Part shown: positions 35,565-48,237 of the stretch, in pieces | Layout of the letters: every line of letters begins with the position of its first letter | How positions within the stretch are numbered: position 1 is the first letter of the stretch | Source: Castellaniella sp049650445 | Lineage (GTDB): Bacteria; Pseudomonadota; Gammaproteobacteria; Burkholderiales; Burkholderiaceae_B | Assembly: GCF_049650445.1 (NCBI RefSeq) | Contig: NZ_JBASAD010000027.1 | Coordinates: forward strand, 22,915-86,914 | DNA: 64,000 nucleotides | Direction of reading: 5' to 3' | Program-made: the position numbers and the translations under genes | The notes under the pieces: model-generated | What the model was told of the DNA's origin: nothing | Seen by the model: the letters and a program-made list of their open reading frames with translations, nothing else | Database searches by the model: none

Positions 35565-36992
35565 ATGCCCGAATCCCCGCCCCGCGCTCCCGCTTCGCCC
35601 GCCGCCACGTCCCGAGAGATCCGGATGATCCCTTTCATCGTGGGCTGCGCGCTGTTCATGCAGATGCTCGATTCCACGGTCGTGGCGACCGCCCTGCCCA
35701 CCATGGCGCTGGAGTTCGGCACCACGGTGGTCCACATGAACGTCACCATCACGTCCTACCTGCTGGCCACGGCGGTGTTCGTGCCCATCAGCGGCTGGGC
35801 GGCGGACCGGTTCGGCGCGCGCGCCGTATTTCTGGCGGCCATCGTGCTGTTCACGCTCAGTTCGGTCGCCTGCGCGGTCAGCGGCACCCTGCCCCAACTG
35901 GTGACCGCCCGGGTCGTGCAGGGCGCCGCCGGCGCCATGATGGTGCCGGTCGGGCGCATCATCCTGCTGCGCCGCGTCCCCAAGGCGGAACTGCTCAAGG
36001 CCATGGCCTTTCTGACCATCCCTGCCCTGTTGGGACCCGTCATCGGCCCGCCGGTCGGCGGTTTCCTGGTCACCTACGCGTCCTGGCACTGGATCTTCCT
36101 GATCAATATTCCCGTGGGCGCCCTGGGCATCGTCATGGTGCGGCGCTGGATCGCCCGTGACGTGCCCGACAGCCGGCCCCGGCTGGACACCGTGGGCTTT
36201 CTGCTCAGCGGCGGTGCCATGGCGGCCCTGATGACCGGCCTGGAGGCTGCCGGCCACGGCAGTCTGGGCGTCTGGCCGACGCTGGGCCTGCTGGCCCTGG
36301 GCCTGGGCTGTGGCGTCCTGTACATCCGCCATGCCCGCCATGTCACCTATCCCATCCTCGACCTGAGCCTGCTGCGCGTCCAGACCTTCGCCGTGTCCGT
36401 GCTGGGCGGCAATCTGTGCCGCTTCTCGATCGGCGCCTCACCCTTTCTGCTGGCCATTCTGCTGCAGGTGGGCTTCGGCCTGTCGGCGTTTTCGGCCGGG
36501 ATGATCACCTTTACCTCGGCCGCCGGAGCGATGCTGATGAAACTGGCGGCCACGCCCATCGTGCGCCGCTTCGGCTTTCGCCGCGTGCTGGTCGCCAACG
36601 CACTGATCGCGGCGGCCTTCATCGCGGCCTGCGCCCTGTTCCAGAAAGACACGCCGGTCTGGGCCATGGTGGCGGTTCTGCTGACCGGAGGCTTCTTCCG
36701 TTCGCTGCAGTTCACCGCCGTCAACGCCCTGACCTACGCCGACCTGGATTCCGCCCAGATGAGCCGCGCCAGCAGCTTCTCCGCCACGGCTCAGCAACTG
36801 GGCATCAGCCTGGGGGTTGCCTGCGCGGCGATGACGTTGAATCTCAGCATGACCTTGCGCGGCGGCGTCGAGGCCGACCGCATCGACGTGATGTGGGGCT
36901 TTGCGATCATCGCCCTGATCGTGGCTGCCTCGGCGCTGTCCTTCCGGCGCCTGCCGGCGCGTGCGGGCAACCAGTTGCGGGCCCGGAGCTGA
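35565..36992 (+). CDS. MFS multidrug exporter, DHA2 (EmrB/QacA) family
   Basis: 475 residues with about 14 membrane segments. MLDSTVVATALPTMA is the DHA2 motif D1, GWAADRFGARAVF is motif A between TM2 and TM3, and VIGPPVGGFL is motif C typical of drug exporters. It sits in the inner membrane and exports small toxic molecules by proton antiport. No membrane-fusion partner gene is adjacent. It converges on an XRE-type regulator whose stop lies nine bases away. Confidence 0.92.
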   Translation: MPESPPRAPASPAATSREIRMIPFIVGCALFMQMLDSTVVATALPTMALEFGTTVVHMNVTITSYLLATAVFVPISGWAADRFGARAVFLAAIVLFTLSSVACAVSGTLPQLVTARVVQGAAGAMMVPVGRIILLRRVPKAELLKAMAFLTIPALLGPVIGPPVGGFLVTYASWHWIFLINIPVGALGIVMVRRWIARDVPDSRPRLDTVGFLLSGGAMAALMTGLEAAGHGSLGVWPTLGLLALGLGCGVLYIRHARHVTYPILDLSLLRVQTFAVSVLGGNLCRFSIGASPFLLAILLQVGFGLSAFSAGMITFTSAAGAMLMKLAATPIVRRFGFRRVLVANALIAAAFIAACALFQKDTPVWAMVAVLLTGGFFRSLQFTAVNALTYADLDSAQMSRASSFSATAQQLGISLGVACAAMTLNLSMTLRGGVEADRIDVMWGFAIIALIVAASALSFRRLPARAGNQLRARS

Positions 36993-37001
36993 GCGACCGG
37001 C

Positions 37002-37784
37002 CTAGTCGTCCAGCAGCATCACCAGCTTGCAGTCCGGCCGGATCGCCAGGCGGAAGGTGAACTGCCGGAAACGCAGCCGCCCATCCGCCGGGTGCTGGAA
37101 TTCGCGCAGACCGCCTTCCCGGTCCACCACGACCTGGCGCGTCCAGGCCCGGGCGAACAAGGGGCTGCCGGCCTGCAATTCGGCGACCAGGGCCTCGATG
37201 CCCGATTCGCCCGCCAACGCCGCCACGTCGGCGCGGAATTCAGCCACCACCCGGCTGGCGCGCTCTTCCCAATCCACCACCAGCGTGCGCGCGGCCGGGT
37301 CCAGGAAGATGTAGCGCAGCAGATTGGGCTGACCCCGCGCGGGCCAGCCGTCGAAAACCCGCAACAAGGCGGCATTGCAGGCCAGTACGTTCCAGGACTG
37401 ATCCAGCACGTAGGCGGGGCAGCGGATGCTGTCGACGCAATCCTGCAGGCCATCCGGCAGGGCGATCGCGTCCAGGCGGCCGGCCTCCGGGTCGGCGCAT
37501 TCGGCCAGGCTGAACAAATAGTGCCGCTCGGCGCGTGCCAGCCGCAGGGCCTCGGCCAGGCGGCTCCAGACGTCCACGGACACGGACACCTCGCGTCCCT
37601 GTTCGATCCAGGTGTACCAGGTGGTGCTGATGCCGCACAACTGGGCGATTTCCTCACGCCGCAGGCCTGGCGTGCGGCGACGGACGCCGGGGGGCAGGCC
37701 GTGATCGGCGGGCGCGACGCGCGCCCGGGCACTGCGCAAAAAGGCGCCCAGCTCCCGGCGCCGCGCCGCGTCATCGCGCGGCAT
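37002..37784 (-). CDS. XRE-family regulator with MmyB-like ligand-binding domain
   Basis: 260 residues. The N-terminal HTH (GVRRRTPGLRREEIAQLCG, then WYTWIEQGREV) and the MmyB-like C-terminal domain (DQSWNVLACNAALLRVFDGW and the closing FRQFTFRL segment) match the family well. Members are common in proteobacteria and actinobacteria, and in studied cases bind small lipid-like ligands. It is convergent with the MFS exporter gene, which could be a target, but the layout does not prove it. Confidence 0.9.
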   Translation of the reverse strand: MPRDDAARRRELGAFLRSARARVAPADHGLPPGVRRRTPGLRREEIAQLCGISTTWYTWIEQGREVSVSVDVWSRLAEALRLARAERHYLFSLAECADPEAGRLDAIALPDGLQDCVDSIRCPAYVLDQSWNVLACNAALLRVFDGWPARGQPNLLRYIFLDPAARTLVVDWEERASRVVAEFRADVAALAGESGIEALVAELQAGSPLFARAWTRQVVVDREGGLREFQHPADGRLRFRQFTFRLAIRPDCKLVMLLDD

Positions 37785-37796
37785 CGCCGGCCCCCA

Positions 37797-41570
<3,774 letters not shown>

Positions 41571-41698
41571 GGGGCGATCCAGGCGGAAAGAGACAAACTT
41601 TCATTGTATCGCCGAGGGGTGCCGATCCGTCCTGCAGGCGTGGCGGCACGCCCTGCGGCGGGGTCTCAGTCCCCCCATGATAAAATCCGCCGCGAAAC

Positions 41699-41865
41699 AG
41701 GTATGTCTTGCGCCGACCCGGCGCGAGACATTCAAACAGGAAACAAAGGGTTCGCCAGGGCTTATCGCCTGCGACTGAACCCGGATGTGCTGCCCCCGCA
41801 ACGGTGCGCGCGCACGGCCTCCAGGCCGGTGCCCGCCAGCCCGATACTGGCCTGCTTCGACACCT
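41699..41865 (+). ncRNA. Cobalamin riboswitch upstream of btuB
   Basis: The core box GCTGCCCCCGCAACGGT (41790-41806) is the B12-riboswitch signature. It is preceded by the conserved GGAAACAAAGGG segment and a GAACCC arm that pairs with GGGTTC, and followed by CCAGCCCGATACTGG. AGGTATGTC at 41699 and GACACCT at 41859 can form the closing P1 helix. The RNA lies on the strand of btuB, about 100 bases before its start, and should lower receptor expression when adenosylcobalamin is abundant. Confidence 0.93.
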
Positions 41866-41869
41866 GACC

Positions 41870-41930
41870 CGCCCGGCGTGGCCACCGCATCCCCATACAT
41901 CCTGGCGGATCATGGCTCACGGGCGTTTTT
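41870..41930 (+). terminator. Riboswitch expression platform, candidate intrinsic terminator
   Basis: CGCCCG (41870-41875) pairs with CGGGCG (41920-41925), helped by GCCA/TGGC inside, and TTTTT follows at once. It lies between the aptamer and the btuB ATG, as expected for transcriptional control. Confidence 0.6.
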
Positions 41931-41971
41931 CGATACCGGCGTGCGGGGACGCGCGCCACACAGGGCCTCTC

Positions 41972-43900
41972 ATGTCGATCCCGTTCTCCCGGCGCAGCTT
42001 TGCAGCCGCCTGCTGTCTGTTCCCCCTGGCCGTCACGGCCCAAACCACCGCCTCCGACGCCGCCGTGCCGACGCTGAAGGACATCGTCGTCACCCCCAGC
42101 CGCAGCGCCGAGCCCCTGGCCGACGCCATCGGCGACGTCACCGTCATCGGGCCGGATCAACTGACCGAAGCGCGCGGCGACAGCATCGCCGAGATCATCG
42201 GGCGGGCGCCGGGGGTGCAGTTCATCTCCTATGGCGGCCCACAGACCGCAACCGGCCTGTTCATTCGTGGCGCAAACTCCAACCAGACGCTCGTCCTGAT
42301 CGATGGCATGCGCATCAACGGATCAACAGCCGGCAGCATCAGCTTTCCCGCCATCGACCCCGCCATGATCGAGCGCATCGAAATCCTGCGCGGCGCAGCC
42401 AGCAGCCTGTACGGCTCGGACGCCATCGGCGGCGTGGTCAACATCATCACGAAAAAGGGTGCACAGGACCGGCCCCTGTCTGCCTGGGCGAACGTCGGTT
42501 ACGGCTCTTATGAAACCGCCAAGTCCAGCCTGGGCCTGTCCGGCGCCAGCGACGGTTGGGATTACAGCTTTTCGACGAGCGCGGCGACCAGCCAGGGGGT
42601 TGACGCCCTGCGTCGGCGCAAGGCCAACAACAGTCTCATCGCAGGCTACTACCCCGACAAGGACGGCTACCGCAGTCATGCCGTTTCCGGCACACTCGGC
42701 TACCGCTGGGCCGAAGGTCACCGCATCGGCCTGACGGCCTACAACGGCTATACGAATGGCGACTACGACAATGAGTTCACGCCTTACCCGAACACCTACG
42801 CCATCGACCGCCAGCAAGCCTACAGCCTGGGCAGTACAGACCGCATCACGGACTGGTGGGAAAGTGATCTGCGATTCGGCTTCACCAAAGACAGCAACGA
42901 CAATCGCAGCGACACGTCGAGCGTGTTCAGTTCGCTCAAACGCCACTACAGCTGGATCAATACCTTCAAACTGAATACCGATCACCGGATTTCCGTACTG
43001 CTGGAACACCAGGAAGAACGCGTCCAGAGCACGACGACACGATATGCACAGGATGCGCGCAATACCAATGCCGCAGCCCTGATCTACAAAGGCCGCATCG
43101 ACCGCCTGCATACCCAGGCCAGCGTGCGCAACGACAATATTTCCGGCTACGGCAACCAGACGACCGGCAGCCTGGGCCTGGATTTCGATTTGACGGACGC
43201 CTGGCAAATCGGTGTGGCCGGCAACACGAGTTTTCATGCGCCCACATTCAATGATCTGTACTATCCCTTCGAGCTGTACACATGGGGCGGCTTTCCCACC
43301 GGTTCCTACACGGGCAATCCGGACCTGAAACCGGAAAAATCCCGGAATATCGAAGCCCACGTTCAATATCAGACCGCAGACACGCTTTTCCGAGCCACGA
43401 TCTATCAAAACAAGATCCGGAACCTGATCGCCACCGATACGGCGGAAACAGCGCCTTGGTTTTATGCAACCACCATCCGGAACATCAACCAGGCCACCAT
43501 CCGCGGCCTGACCCTGAGCGGCGAGCACACCTTGGGTGACACGACGATTCGTGCCAGTGCCGATTTCCTGGACCCGCGCAACGACACGCCGGCCTCTGGC
43601 GAAGGCACTCAACTCGTCCGCCGCGCCCGACAGGTCTTCCACGCCAGCATCGAGCACCGCATCCAGGCCTTGAAGCTGGGCGCGGAATACCAGTACACAG
43701 GAAATCGCTATGAAGACGCCGCCAACAAAACCCGCCTGGGCGGCTATTCCCTGGTCAACCTGACCGCCGCCTATGACTTCAGCAAATCCCTGGGTGTACA
43801 GGTGCGCTGGAACAACGTGCTGGACAAGGACTACGTGCTGGTGGACGGCTACAACACGCCGGGTTCCAACGTGTTCGTGAACCTGTCCTGGCGGATGTAG
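41972..43900 (+). CDS. btuB: TonB-dependent vitamin B12 receptor
   Basis: 642 residues from the ATG at 41972. A signal peptide ends near LAVTAQ (about residue 22). LKDIVVTPSR is a TonB-box-like segment, followed by the plug domain (GRAPGVQFISYGG, FIRGANSNQTLVLIDGMRI, LRGAASSLYGSDAIGGVVNI). A beta-barrel follows, ending in FVNLSWRM. The preceding cobalamin riboswitch and following BtuF-like gene make cobalamin the likely substrate. It needs TonB-ExbBD, which are not in the window. Confidence 0.93.
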   Translation: MSIPFSRRSFAAACCLFPLAVTAQTTASDAAVPTLKDIVVTPSRSAEPLADAIGDVTVIGPDQLTEARGDSIAEIIGRAPGVQFISYGGPQTATGLFIRGANSNQTLVLIDGMRINGSTAGSISFPAIDPAMIERIEILRGAASSLYGSDAIGGVVNIITKKGAQDRPLSAWANVGYGSYETAKSSLGLSGASDGWDYSFSTSAATSQGVDALRRRKANNSLIAGYYPDKDGYRSHAVSGTLGYRWAEGHRIGLTAYNGYTNGDYDNEFTPYPNTYAIDRQQAYSLGSTDRITDWWESDLRFGFTKDSNDNRSDTSSVFSSLKRHYSWINTFKLNTDHRISVLLEHQEERVQSTTTRYAQDARNTNAAALIYKGRIDRLHTQASVRNDNISGYGNQTTGSLGLDFDLTDAWQIGVAGNTSFHAPTFNDLYYPFELYTWGGFPTGSYTGNPDLKPEKSRNIEAHVQYQTADTLFRATIYQNKIRNLIATDTAETAPWFYATTIRNINQATIRGLTLSGEHTLGDTTIRASADFLDPRNDTPASGEGTQLVRRARQVFHASIEHRIQALKLGAEYQYTGNRYEDAANKTRLGGYSLVNLTAAYDFSKSLGVQVRWNNVLDKDYVLVDGYNTPGSNVFVNLSWRM

Positions 43901-43902
43901 AC

Positions 43903-44772
43903 ATGCGAGGGCGGACGGCAGGCGGCTTCAGCGGGATGCGGCAACGCATCCTGGGTCTGGCGGCGGCCGCCTGTCTGTGCATCGGCACGGCCCGGGCTGC
44001 CTCCACCCCGCCCCGCATCATCACCCTCGCGCCCAACGCCACGGAACTGGTCTACGCCGCCGGTGCCGGCGCCGACATCGTCGGCACAGTCCTGCGCAGC
44101 GACTATCCCCCCGCAGCGCGCACCGTCCCGCGCGTGGGCGACGGCATCCAGTTCAGCGAGGAGCTCATCCTGACCCTGCGCCCGACCCTGGTGATCGGCT
44201 GGCAGCCCTCCGACGGCACGCGATCCCTGGCGCAACGCCTGGCGCCACTGGACGTCCCCCTGATCTACGTCGACCCGAAATCACTGGACGACATCCCCGG
44301 ACTGATCCGCGACCTGGGCGCACGCCTGGGCACCCGATCCGCAGCGGACCAGGCTGCACACGCCCTGGAACGCCGCATCCGCGCTCTGCAACCGGCACCG
44401 CCCCCACCCCAGACCGTCTTCATCGAAATCAGCACCGACCCGCTGTACACCCTGGGCCGCGATCCCTTGATCAACGATCTGCTGGCGCGCTGCGGCGGCG
44501 TCAATCCCTACGCCGGCCGCGCCATCGCCGCACCGCAGGTCAGCGTGGAATCGGTCCTGCACTTGAACCCGCAGGTGCTGCTCGTGTCGCCCTACGGCCG
44601 CGACACCTTGGACGCACAACGGGCCTGGTGGGCGCAACACGGCCTGACTGCGGCCCGCACCGGCCGCATCTACGCGATTGACGCCGACCAACTGCACCGG
44701 CCGGGGCCTCGACTGGTGGACGCAGCGGAAGCGATCTGCGCAGACTTGCGCGACAGCCGCGCCCGGCCGTGA
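43903..44772 (+). CDS. btuF: BtuF-like periplasmic cobalamin-binding protein
   Basis: 289 residues; it begins two bases after btuB stops. A signal peptide ends near GTARA (about residue 32). The type III periplasmic-binding fold shows IITLAPNATELVYAAGAG, SDYPPAARTVPRVGD and LLARCGGVNPY, typical of BtuF. It should pass B12 from receptor to the BtuCD importer. No btuC or btuD gene lies here, so the partner must be elsewhere. A strong hairpin follows the stop. Confidence 0.9.
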   Translation: MRGRTAGGFSGMRQRILGLAAAACLCIGTARAASTPPRIITLAPNATELVYAAGAGADIVGTVLRSDYPPAARTVPRVGDGIQFSEELILTLRPTLVIGWQPSDGTRSLAQRLAPLDVPLIYVDPKSLDDIPGLIRDLGARLGTRSAADQAAHALERRIRALQPAPPPPQTVFIEISTDPLYTLGRDPLINDLLARCGGVNPYAGRAIAAPQVSVESVLHLNPQVLLVSPYGRDTLDAQRAWWAQHGLTAARTGRIYAIDADQLHRPGPRLVDAAEAICADLRDSRARP

Positions 44773-44773
44773 C

Positions 44774-44796
44774 GGCGCCGGGCGCGTCCCGGCGCC
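44774..44796. terminator. Hairpin between convergent btuF and FlgT/CsgG-like genes
   Basis: GGCGCCGGG, loop CGCGT, CCCGGCGCC: a perfect nine-pair stem right after the btuF stop and 11 bases before the opposite gene's stop. It lacks a U-tract but is well placed as a bidirectional barrier. Confidence 0.5.
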
Positions 44797-44806
44797 TGCT
44801 GCCCGA

Positions 44807-46054
44807 TCAATTCCCCAGGAATACGTCCGCGCGATCAGGGGCTGCGGGCTTGGCGGGGCCCGAACGCGCCCTCTTGGGCGGGGCCTTGCCGGCCGGCTTC
44901 TTGTCGGTCTTGCGCACGACGTATTCCGTATCGGCCGTCAGCGTGCCCGTGGCCATCTTCAGGAAGGCGAACTTGGGTTTGACCTCGCCCACCGTGCCCA
45001 GGCCGATTTCGGTTTCCATCGAACCCAGGGACTCGCCACTCTGCGGATCGGTCAGTTCCTCGCCCACCTGGAAGACGGCATAGGTCTCACCCGTCGAGAC
45101 GCTGCCCTCGCCCCGGTTGATGATGGCGGTGTCTCCCATGACCTTGACGACCTGGATCGGATAGATGGCGGCGACCATGCGGTCGATCAGCCGGTCGGCC
45201 GCGCCACTGATCAGCTTGCCCAGGGTCTCGGCGCCGACGCTGGCGGCGTCGGGATAGGTGCCGCCGAATTTCTGCGAACCGGACCATTTGATCTTGCGCG
45301 ACGCGAACTCGACCACCTGCAGTTGCAGCGTGCCGCTGGCCGAGCTCTTGACCAGCACCTCGCCGGTCATGGCGATCGTTTCACGCTGATTGTTGCTGAC
45401 CCCCAGGCTTTGCAGCTTGGCCACGATCAGGTAGTCCGCACCGCTTGCCTGCGACAGGCGGGCCATTTCCGCATTCGCAGCATCACCGCCCAGGATGAAT
45501 TCCTTTTCGTCCTGGAACAGCGCGTCGTTTTCACGATTGAGCACGTCGAAACGCCGCGAGCTTACCAAGGATTCACCCACCGTCTGGATCAACAGGGTGC
45601 GGTAGCGCTTTTCGTTGGACACGACCACGGCACTGCGGCGGCTGCTGTCGGCACCCAGACGCTCGAGCTTGGCATAGCGCAGGGTGACCGTGGCTTCCCA
45701 ACCACCGCCCAGCGCCTCGGAGACATTGTTGACGTCATAACCCAGAATCGGCGCATTCTGCGGAGTATTGAGCACCTGCCGGATGTTCTTGTTCAGGGCG
45801 CTCAGCACCATCGAGTGGTCTTCGTTGTCGACCGACGCATCGACGGACATGCCCTGCACCATCGACTGCGACGACAGGCGCACGCCAAAGGCCTGGCTGG
45901 CCGCATTGACCAGCGCCGACTGGATGGCCTCGTCACGACTCAGGCCATTGCCGTCGGCGGTGACGGTGGCTTCGGCGACCTGCGCGGCAGCGGTGGACGG
46001 CAGCCCCAGGCCGATCGCCAGGGCCAGCGCCAGAAACGAAAGAAAGGCTTTCAT
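44807..46054 (-). CDS. FlgT/CsgG-like exported protein (five-gene envelope cluster)
   Basis: 415 residues with a Sec signal ending near STAAAQ (about residue 24). Residues 28-75 (ATVTADGNGLSRDEAIQSAL) resemble the N-terminal domain of flagellar protein FlgT. Residues 130-300 (YRTLLIQTVGESLVSSRRFD, ASGADYLIVAKLQSLG) have the CsgG/TolB-like fold. Residues 310-385 (VKVMGDTAIINRGEGSVSTG) resemble FlgT's C-terminal domain. No lipobox is present. The tail is Lys/Pro/Ala-rich. There are no flagellar or curli genes around, so a flagellar role is unlikely. It is last in a cluster of five envelope genes; a 97-base gap with a hairpin precedes it. Confidence 0.8.
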   Translation of the reverse strand: MKAFLSFLALALAIGLGLPSTAAAQVAEATVTADGNGLSRDEAIQSALVNAASQAFGVRLSSQSMVQGMSVDASVDNEDHSMVLSALNKNIRQVLNTPQNAPILGYDVNNVSEALGGGWEATVTLRYAKLERLGADSSRRSAVVVSNEKRYRTLLIQTVGESLVSSRRFDVLNRENDALFQDEKEFILGGDAANAEMARLSQASGADYLIVAKLQSLGVSNNQRETIAMTGEVLVKSSASGTLQLQVVEFASRKIKWSGSQKFGGTYPDAASVGAETLGKLISGAADRLIDRMVAAIYPIQVVKVMGDTAIINRGEGSVSTGETYAVFQVGEELTDPQSGESLGSMETEIGLGTVGEVKPKFAFLKMATGTLTADTEYVVRKTDKKPAGKAPPKRARSGPAKPAAPDRADVFLGN

Positions 46055-46102
46055 GAAAGATCCTGTGTGATTCAGACTTCAGACCCAAGACGGAAAGCCC
46101 CC

Positions 46103-46145
46103 GAACGGCACGCCCAACGACAAGGTGGTATGCGCCGGGGGCTCC
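46103..46145 (-). other. Intercistronic hairpin in the envelope cluster
   Basis: AGCCCCCG and CGGGGGCT enclose about 30 bases in the gap between the DUF6844-like and FlgT/CsgG-like genes. On the minus strand it is followed only by a few Ts. It could partly uncouple the last gene from the other four. Confidence 0.4.
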
Positions 46146-46151
46146 GGGACG

Positions 46152-47588
46152 TTAAAAGTCGTTCTTGCTGTTGATCACCTTCGACGCACGCGACTGGTCG
46201 CTGGCCGCGCCCTGGGCACCGGACGCCTGCGCGCCGGTCTTGCCACGCGCCTGCGCGTCGATGGCATTGGCGTTGTCGAGTTGATCGTAGGTCCAGCCGA
46301 CGACCACCCCCACGTGCACGACACCGTTGGCATCCTTTTCCTCCCAGCGCTTGAGGATGGACGTGCCACGCAGTTCGCCCACGGCCTGCGCCTTGCCCGA
46401 CTTGACGATCGTCTGGGTGGTTTCGCGGATCTGCTCTTTGATCTGCTGGACATCACCCGGCTTGCCGTTGTCGATCTGAGTGATCTGCCTGGCCCAGTCC
46501 TCGTTGATGTCGCCCACATTCGTCGTTTCGGACACCTGGATATTGGTGTTCATGAACTCGATGATGTTGGACTCGGCCAGGGTCTGCGCAATGCTTTGGG
46601 CATTCTGCTTGGCCCGGATGGCACGCGATGCGCTCCAGTCGGGGTCCATGGGCACCGAAGTGCGGCCATAGGCCAGCAGCATGGGCCGCCCGGCCGTGTC
46701 ATAGGCGAAACGCAGGCCGATCTCGTCCAGATAGCCTTTCTTGTCGGCGGGCAGGAGATCCTGGACAGCCTTGGGAGTCCCCTTGACCAGCGAGGGGCGC
46801 TTGCGGGCAATGTCCTTGGCGAACTGCCGGGTCTTTTCCGACTGCACGGCGATGACGGCCACCGCCATCGAGCTCTTGCCGTTTTCCTGGATCGGGAAAA
46901 TACGCGTCTGCACGGGCACCAGGCCCTGCATGCTCTGGTACGCGGACTTGATGATTTCCTTGTTCAGATTGTCCTTGTACAGATTCTTCTTCTGCTCGAC
47001 CGACATCTTCTGGATTTCATCGGGCGGCACGCCTTCTTCGGCCAGGGCGCTGTCGAGCTTCTTGTCGACCAGCACCAGGGCCTTGTCAAACAGCGCTTCC
47101 AGGCGCCCGCCCCCGTCGGCGGCGGCTTTCTGGAATTCGACCGGATCGAAGGCGTCCTTGTTGCTGGACTGGTCCTCGAACAGGCTGCGAATTGTCCTGG
47201 CCTTGAGCCTGCCATACGTCTGCAGGATGTAATCCGCCTGCATGTCGAACATCGCCCGTTCATAGGCCAGCGCCAACTGCGTGCCATAGTGCGGATCGGC
47301 CGCATTGTCGCCGGAAATCACGGCCATGCCCGCATAAAAGACGCGCCCATCGGCGGCCGTGCCAATGGCCTGACCAAAGCGCTGCTCGAAATCGGCGACC
47401 CAGTCCTCGTGGCTCTGGGCGGCGGCGACCGGCATGGCATCCGCCGGGGTGGCGGCTTCAACCAGGGCTTCGGAGGCCTGCGCCACCAGCACGGCGGTAT
47501 CGGCCTGCGGATCGGCGGCCTGCTGCGCATGCGCGCCGCTCGCGGCCAGCAAGGCGACGGCAAGCACGACGGGAGTGAGTTTCAACAT
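46152..47588 (-). CDS. Large exported protein, DUF6844-like (five-gene envelope cluster)
   Basis: 478 residues with a Sec signal ending at SGAHAQ (about residue 21). Two conserved-looking parts stand out: residues 80-130 (VFYAGMAVISGD, LALAYERAMFDMQADYI) and residues 330-450 (AIRAKQNAQSIAQTLAESNI, VGELRGTSILKRWE, VHVGVVVGWTYDQ). The first recalls domains in which an Ala-rich helix packs on a beta-sheet, as in FlgT-N or LPP20-like proteins. I assign DUF6844 tentatively from memory. No enzyme motif is visible. It lies between the LpoB-like and FlgT/CsgG-like genes, 12 bases after the former. Confidence 0.7.
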   Translation of the reverse strand: MLKLTPVVLAVALLAASGAHAQQAADPQADTAVLVAQASEALVEAATPADAMPVAAAQSHEDWVADFEQRFGQAIGTAADGRVFYAGMAVISGDNAADPHYGTQLALAYERAMFDMQADYILQTYGRLKARTIRSLFEDQSSNKDAFDPVEFQKAAADGGGRLEALFDKALVLVDKKLDSALAEEGVPPDEIQKMSVEQKKNLYKDNLNKEIIKSAYQSMQGLVPVQTRIFPIQENGKSSMAVAVIAVQSEKTRQFAKDIARKRPSLVKGTPKAVQDLLPADKKGYLDEIGLRFAYDTAGRPMLLAYGRTSVPMDPDWSASRAIRAKQNAQSIAQTLAESNIIEFMNTNIQVSETTNVGDINEDWARQITQIDNGKPGDVQQIKEQIRETTQTIVKSGKAQAVGELRGTSILKRWEEKDANGVVHVGVVVGWTYDQLDNANAIDAQARGKTGAQASGAQGAASDQSRASKVINSKNDF

Positions 47589-47600
47589 GATGCCCGCCTC

Positions 47601-48221
47601 TTACCACGCAAAATTCTGATTGGAACCCAGCTTCTCGATGGGAATGAACGACTGGAAGATTTCCAGGCCGGTATCACGCTCGACGACGCGGAAATCGAAT
47701 TCGTATTCCAGTTGCTGCTGTTTCTGCGCGCCGTCGACCAGGGTGCGCTGGCGGATGCCGCCCAGCATTTCCAGATCCGGTGCGATCACCGTGCCGTTGC
47801 GGGCGACGGTCTTCTGGTTGAACATCTTCGATTTGCTCAGTTGGCGGGAATCCTGGACGAACTGGGTCCGCTCGGTGCCCGTCGCCCCGGTGAAGATGAA
47901 CTGCCCGGTCTTGGTCATGGCAATCTTCATGCGCGACGTCATGCTGGCCGTATCGATACGGAAGGTCGTGTCGTTGACGACCTCGCCCATCTGCACCACC
48001 CAGCGGCCGCCGCCGGGTTTCCTGGCATAGGGCGACTCCAGGAATTCCTGCACCGCCTTTTTAGCGGCATATTCGAAGTCGGTGTTTTGCAGGCCGAAGG
48101 ACACCATGCCCGGCTTGCCCGTGCTGCTGAGTCCGGCGTTGGGATTGCTGGATACGACCGCCATGTTCTGGCAGCCGGCCAGCGCCAGGGTCACGACCGT
48201 GGCGAAAGCAATTTTCTTCAT
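47601..48221 (-). CDS. LpoB-like lipoprotein (penicillin-binding protein activator family)
   Basis: 206 residues from the ATG at 48221, which has GGAG six bases upstream. The lipobox LALAGC puts the lipidated Cys at residue 17. The body follows the LpoB pattern: GEVVNDTTFRIDTASMTSRM, TKTGQFIFT, a DLEMLGGI strand, then the paired strands ending in RDTGLEIFQSFIPIEKLG. Length is near E. coli LpoB, which activates PBP1b from the outer membrane. Whether this copy does so is unknown. The adjacent YcfL-like gene reproduces the E. coli ycfL-lpoB pairing. Confidence 0.8.
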   Translation of the reverse strand: MKKIAFATVVTLALAGCQNMAVVSSNPNAGLSSTGKPGMVSFGLQNTDFEYAAKKAVQEFLESPYARKPGGGRWVVQMGEVVNDTTFRIDTASMTSRMKIAMTKTGQFIFTGATGTERTQFVQDSRQLSKSKMFNQKTVARNGTVIAPDLEMLGGIRQRTLVDGAQKQQQLEYEFDFRVVERDTGLEIFQSFIPIEKLGSNQNFAW

Positions 48222-48237
48222 GGAATCTCCGTAGGAA

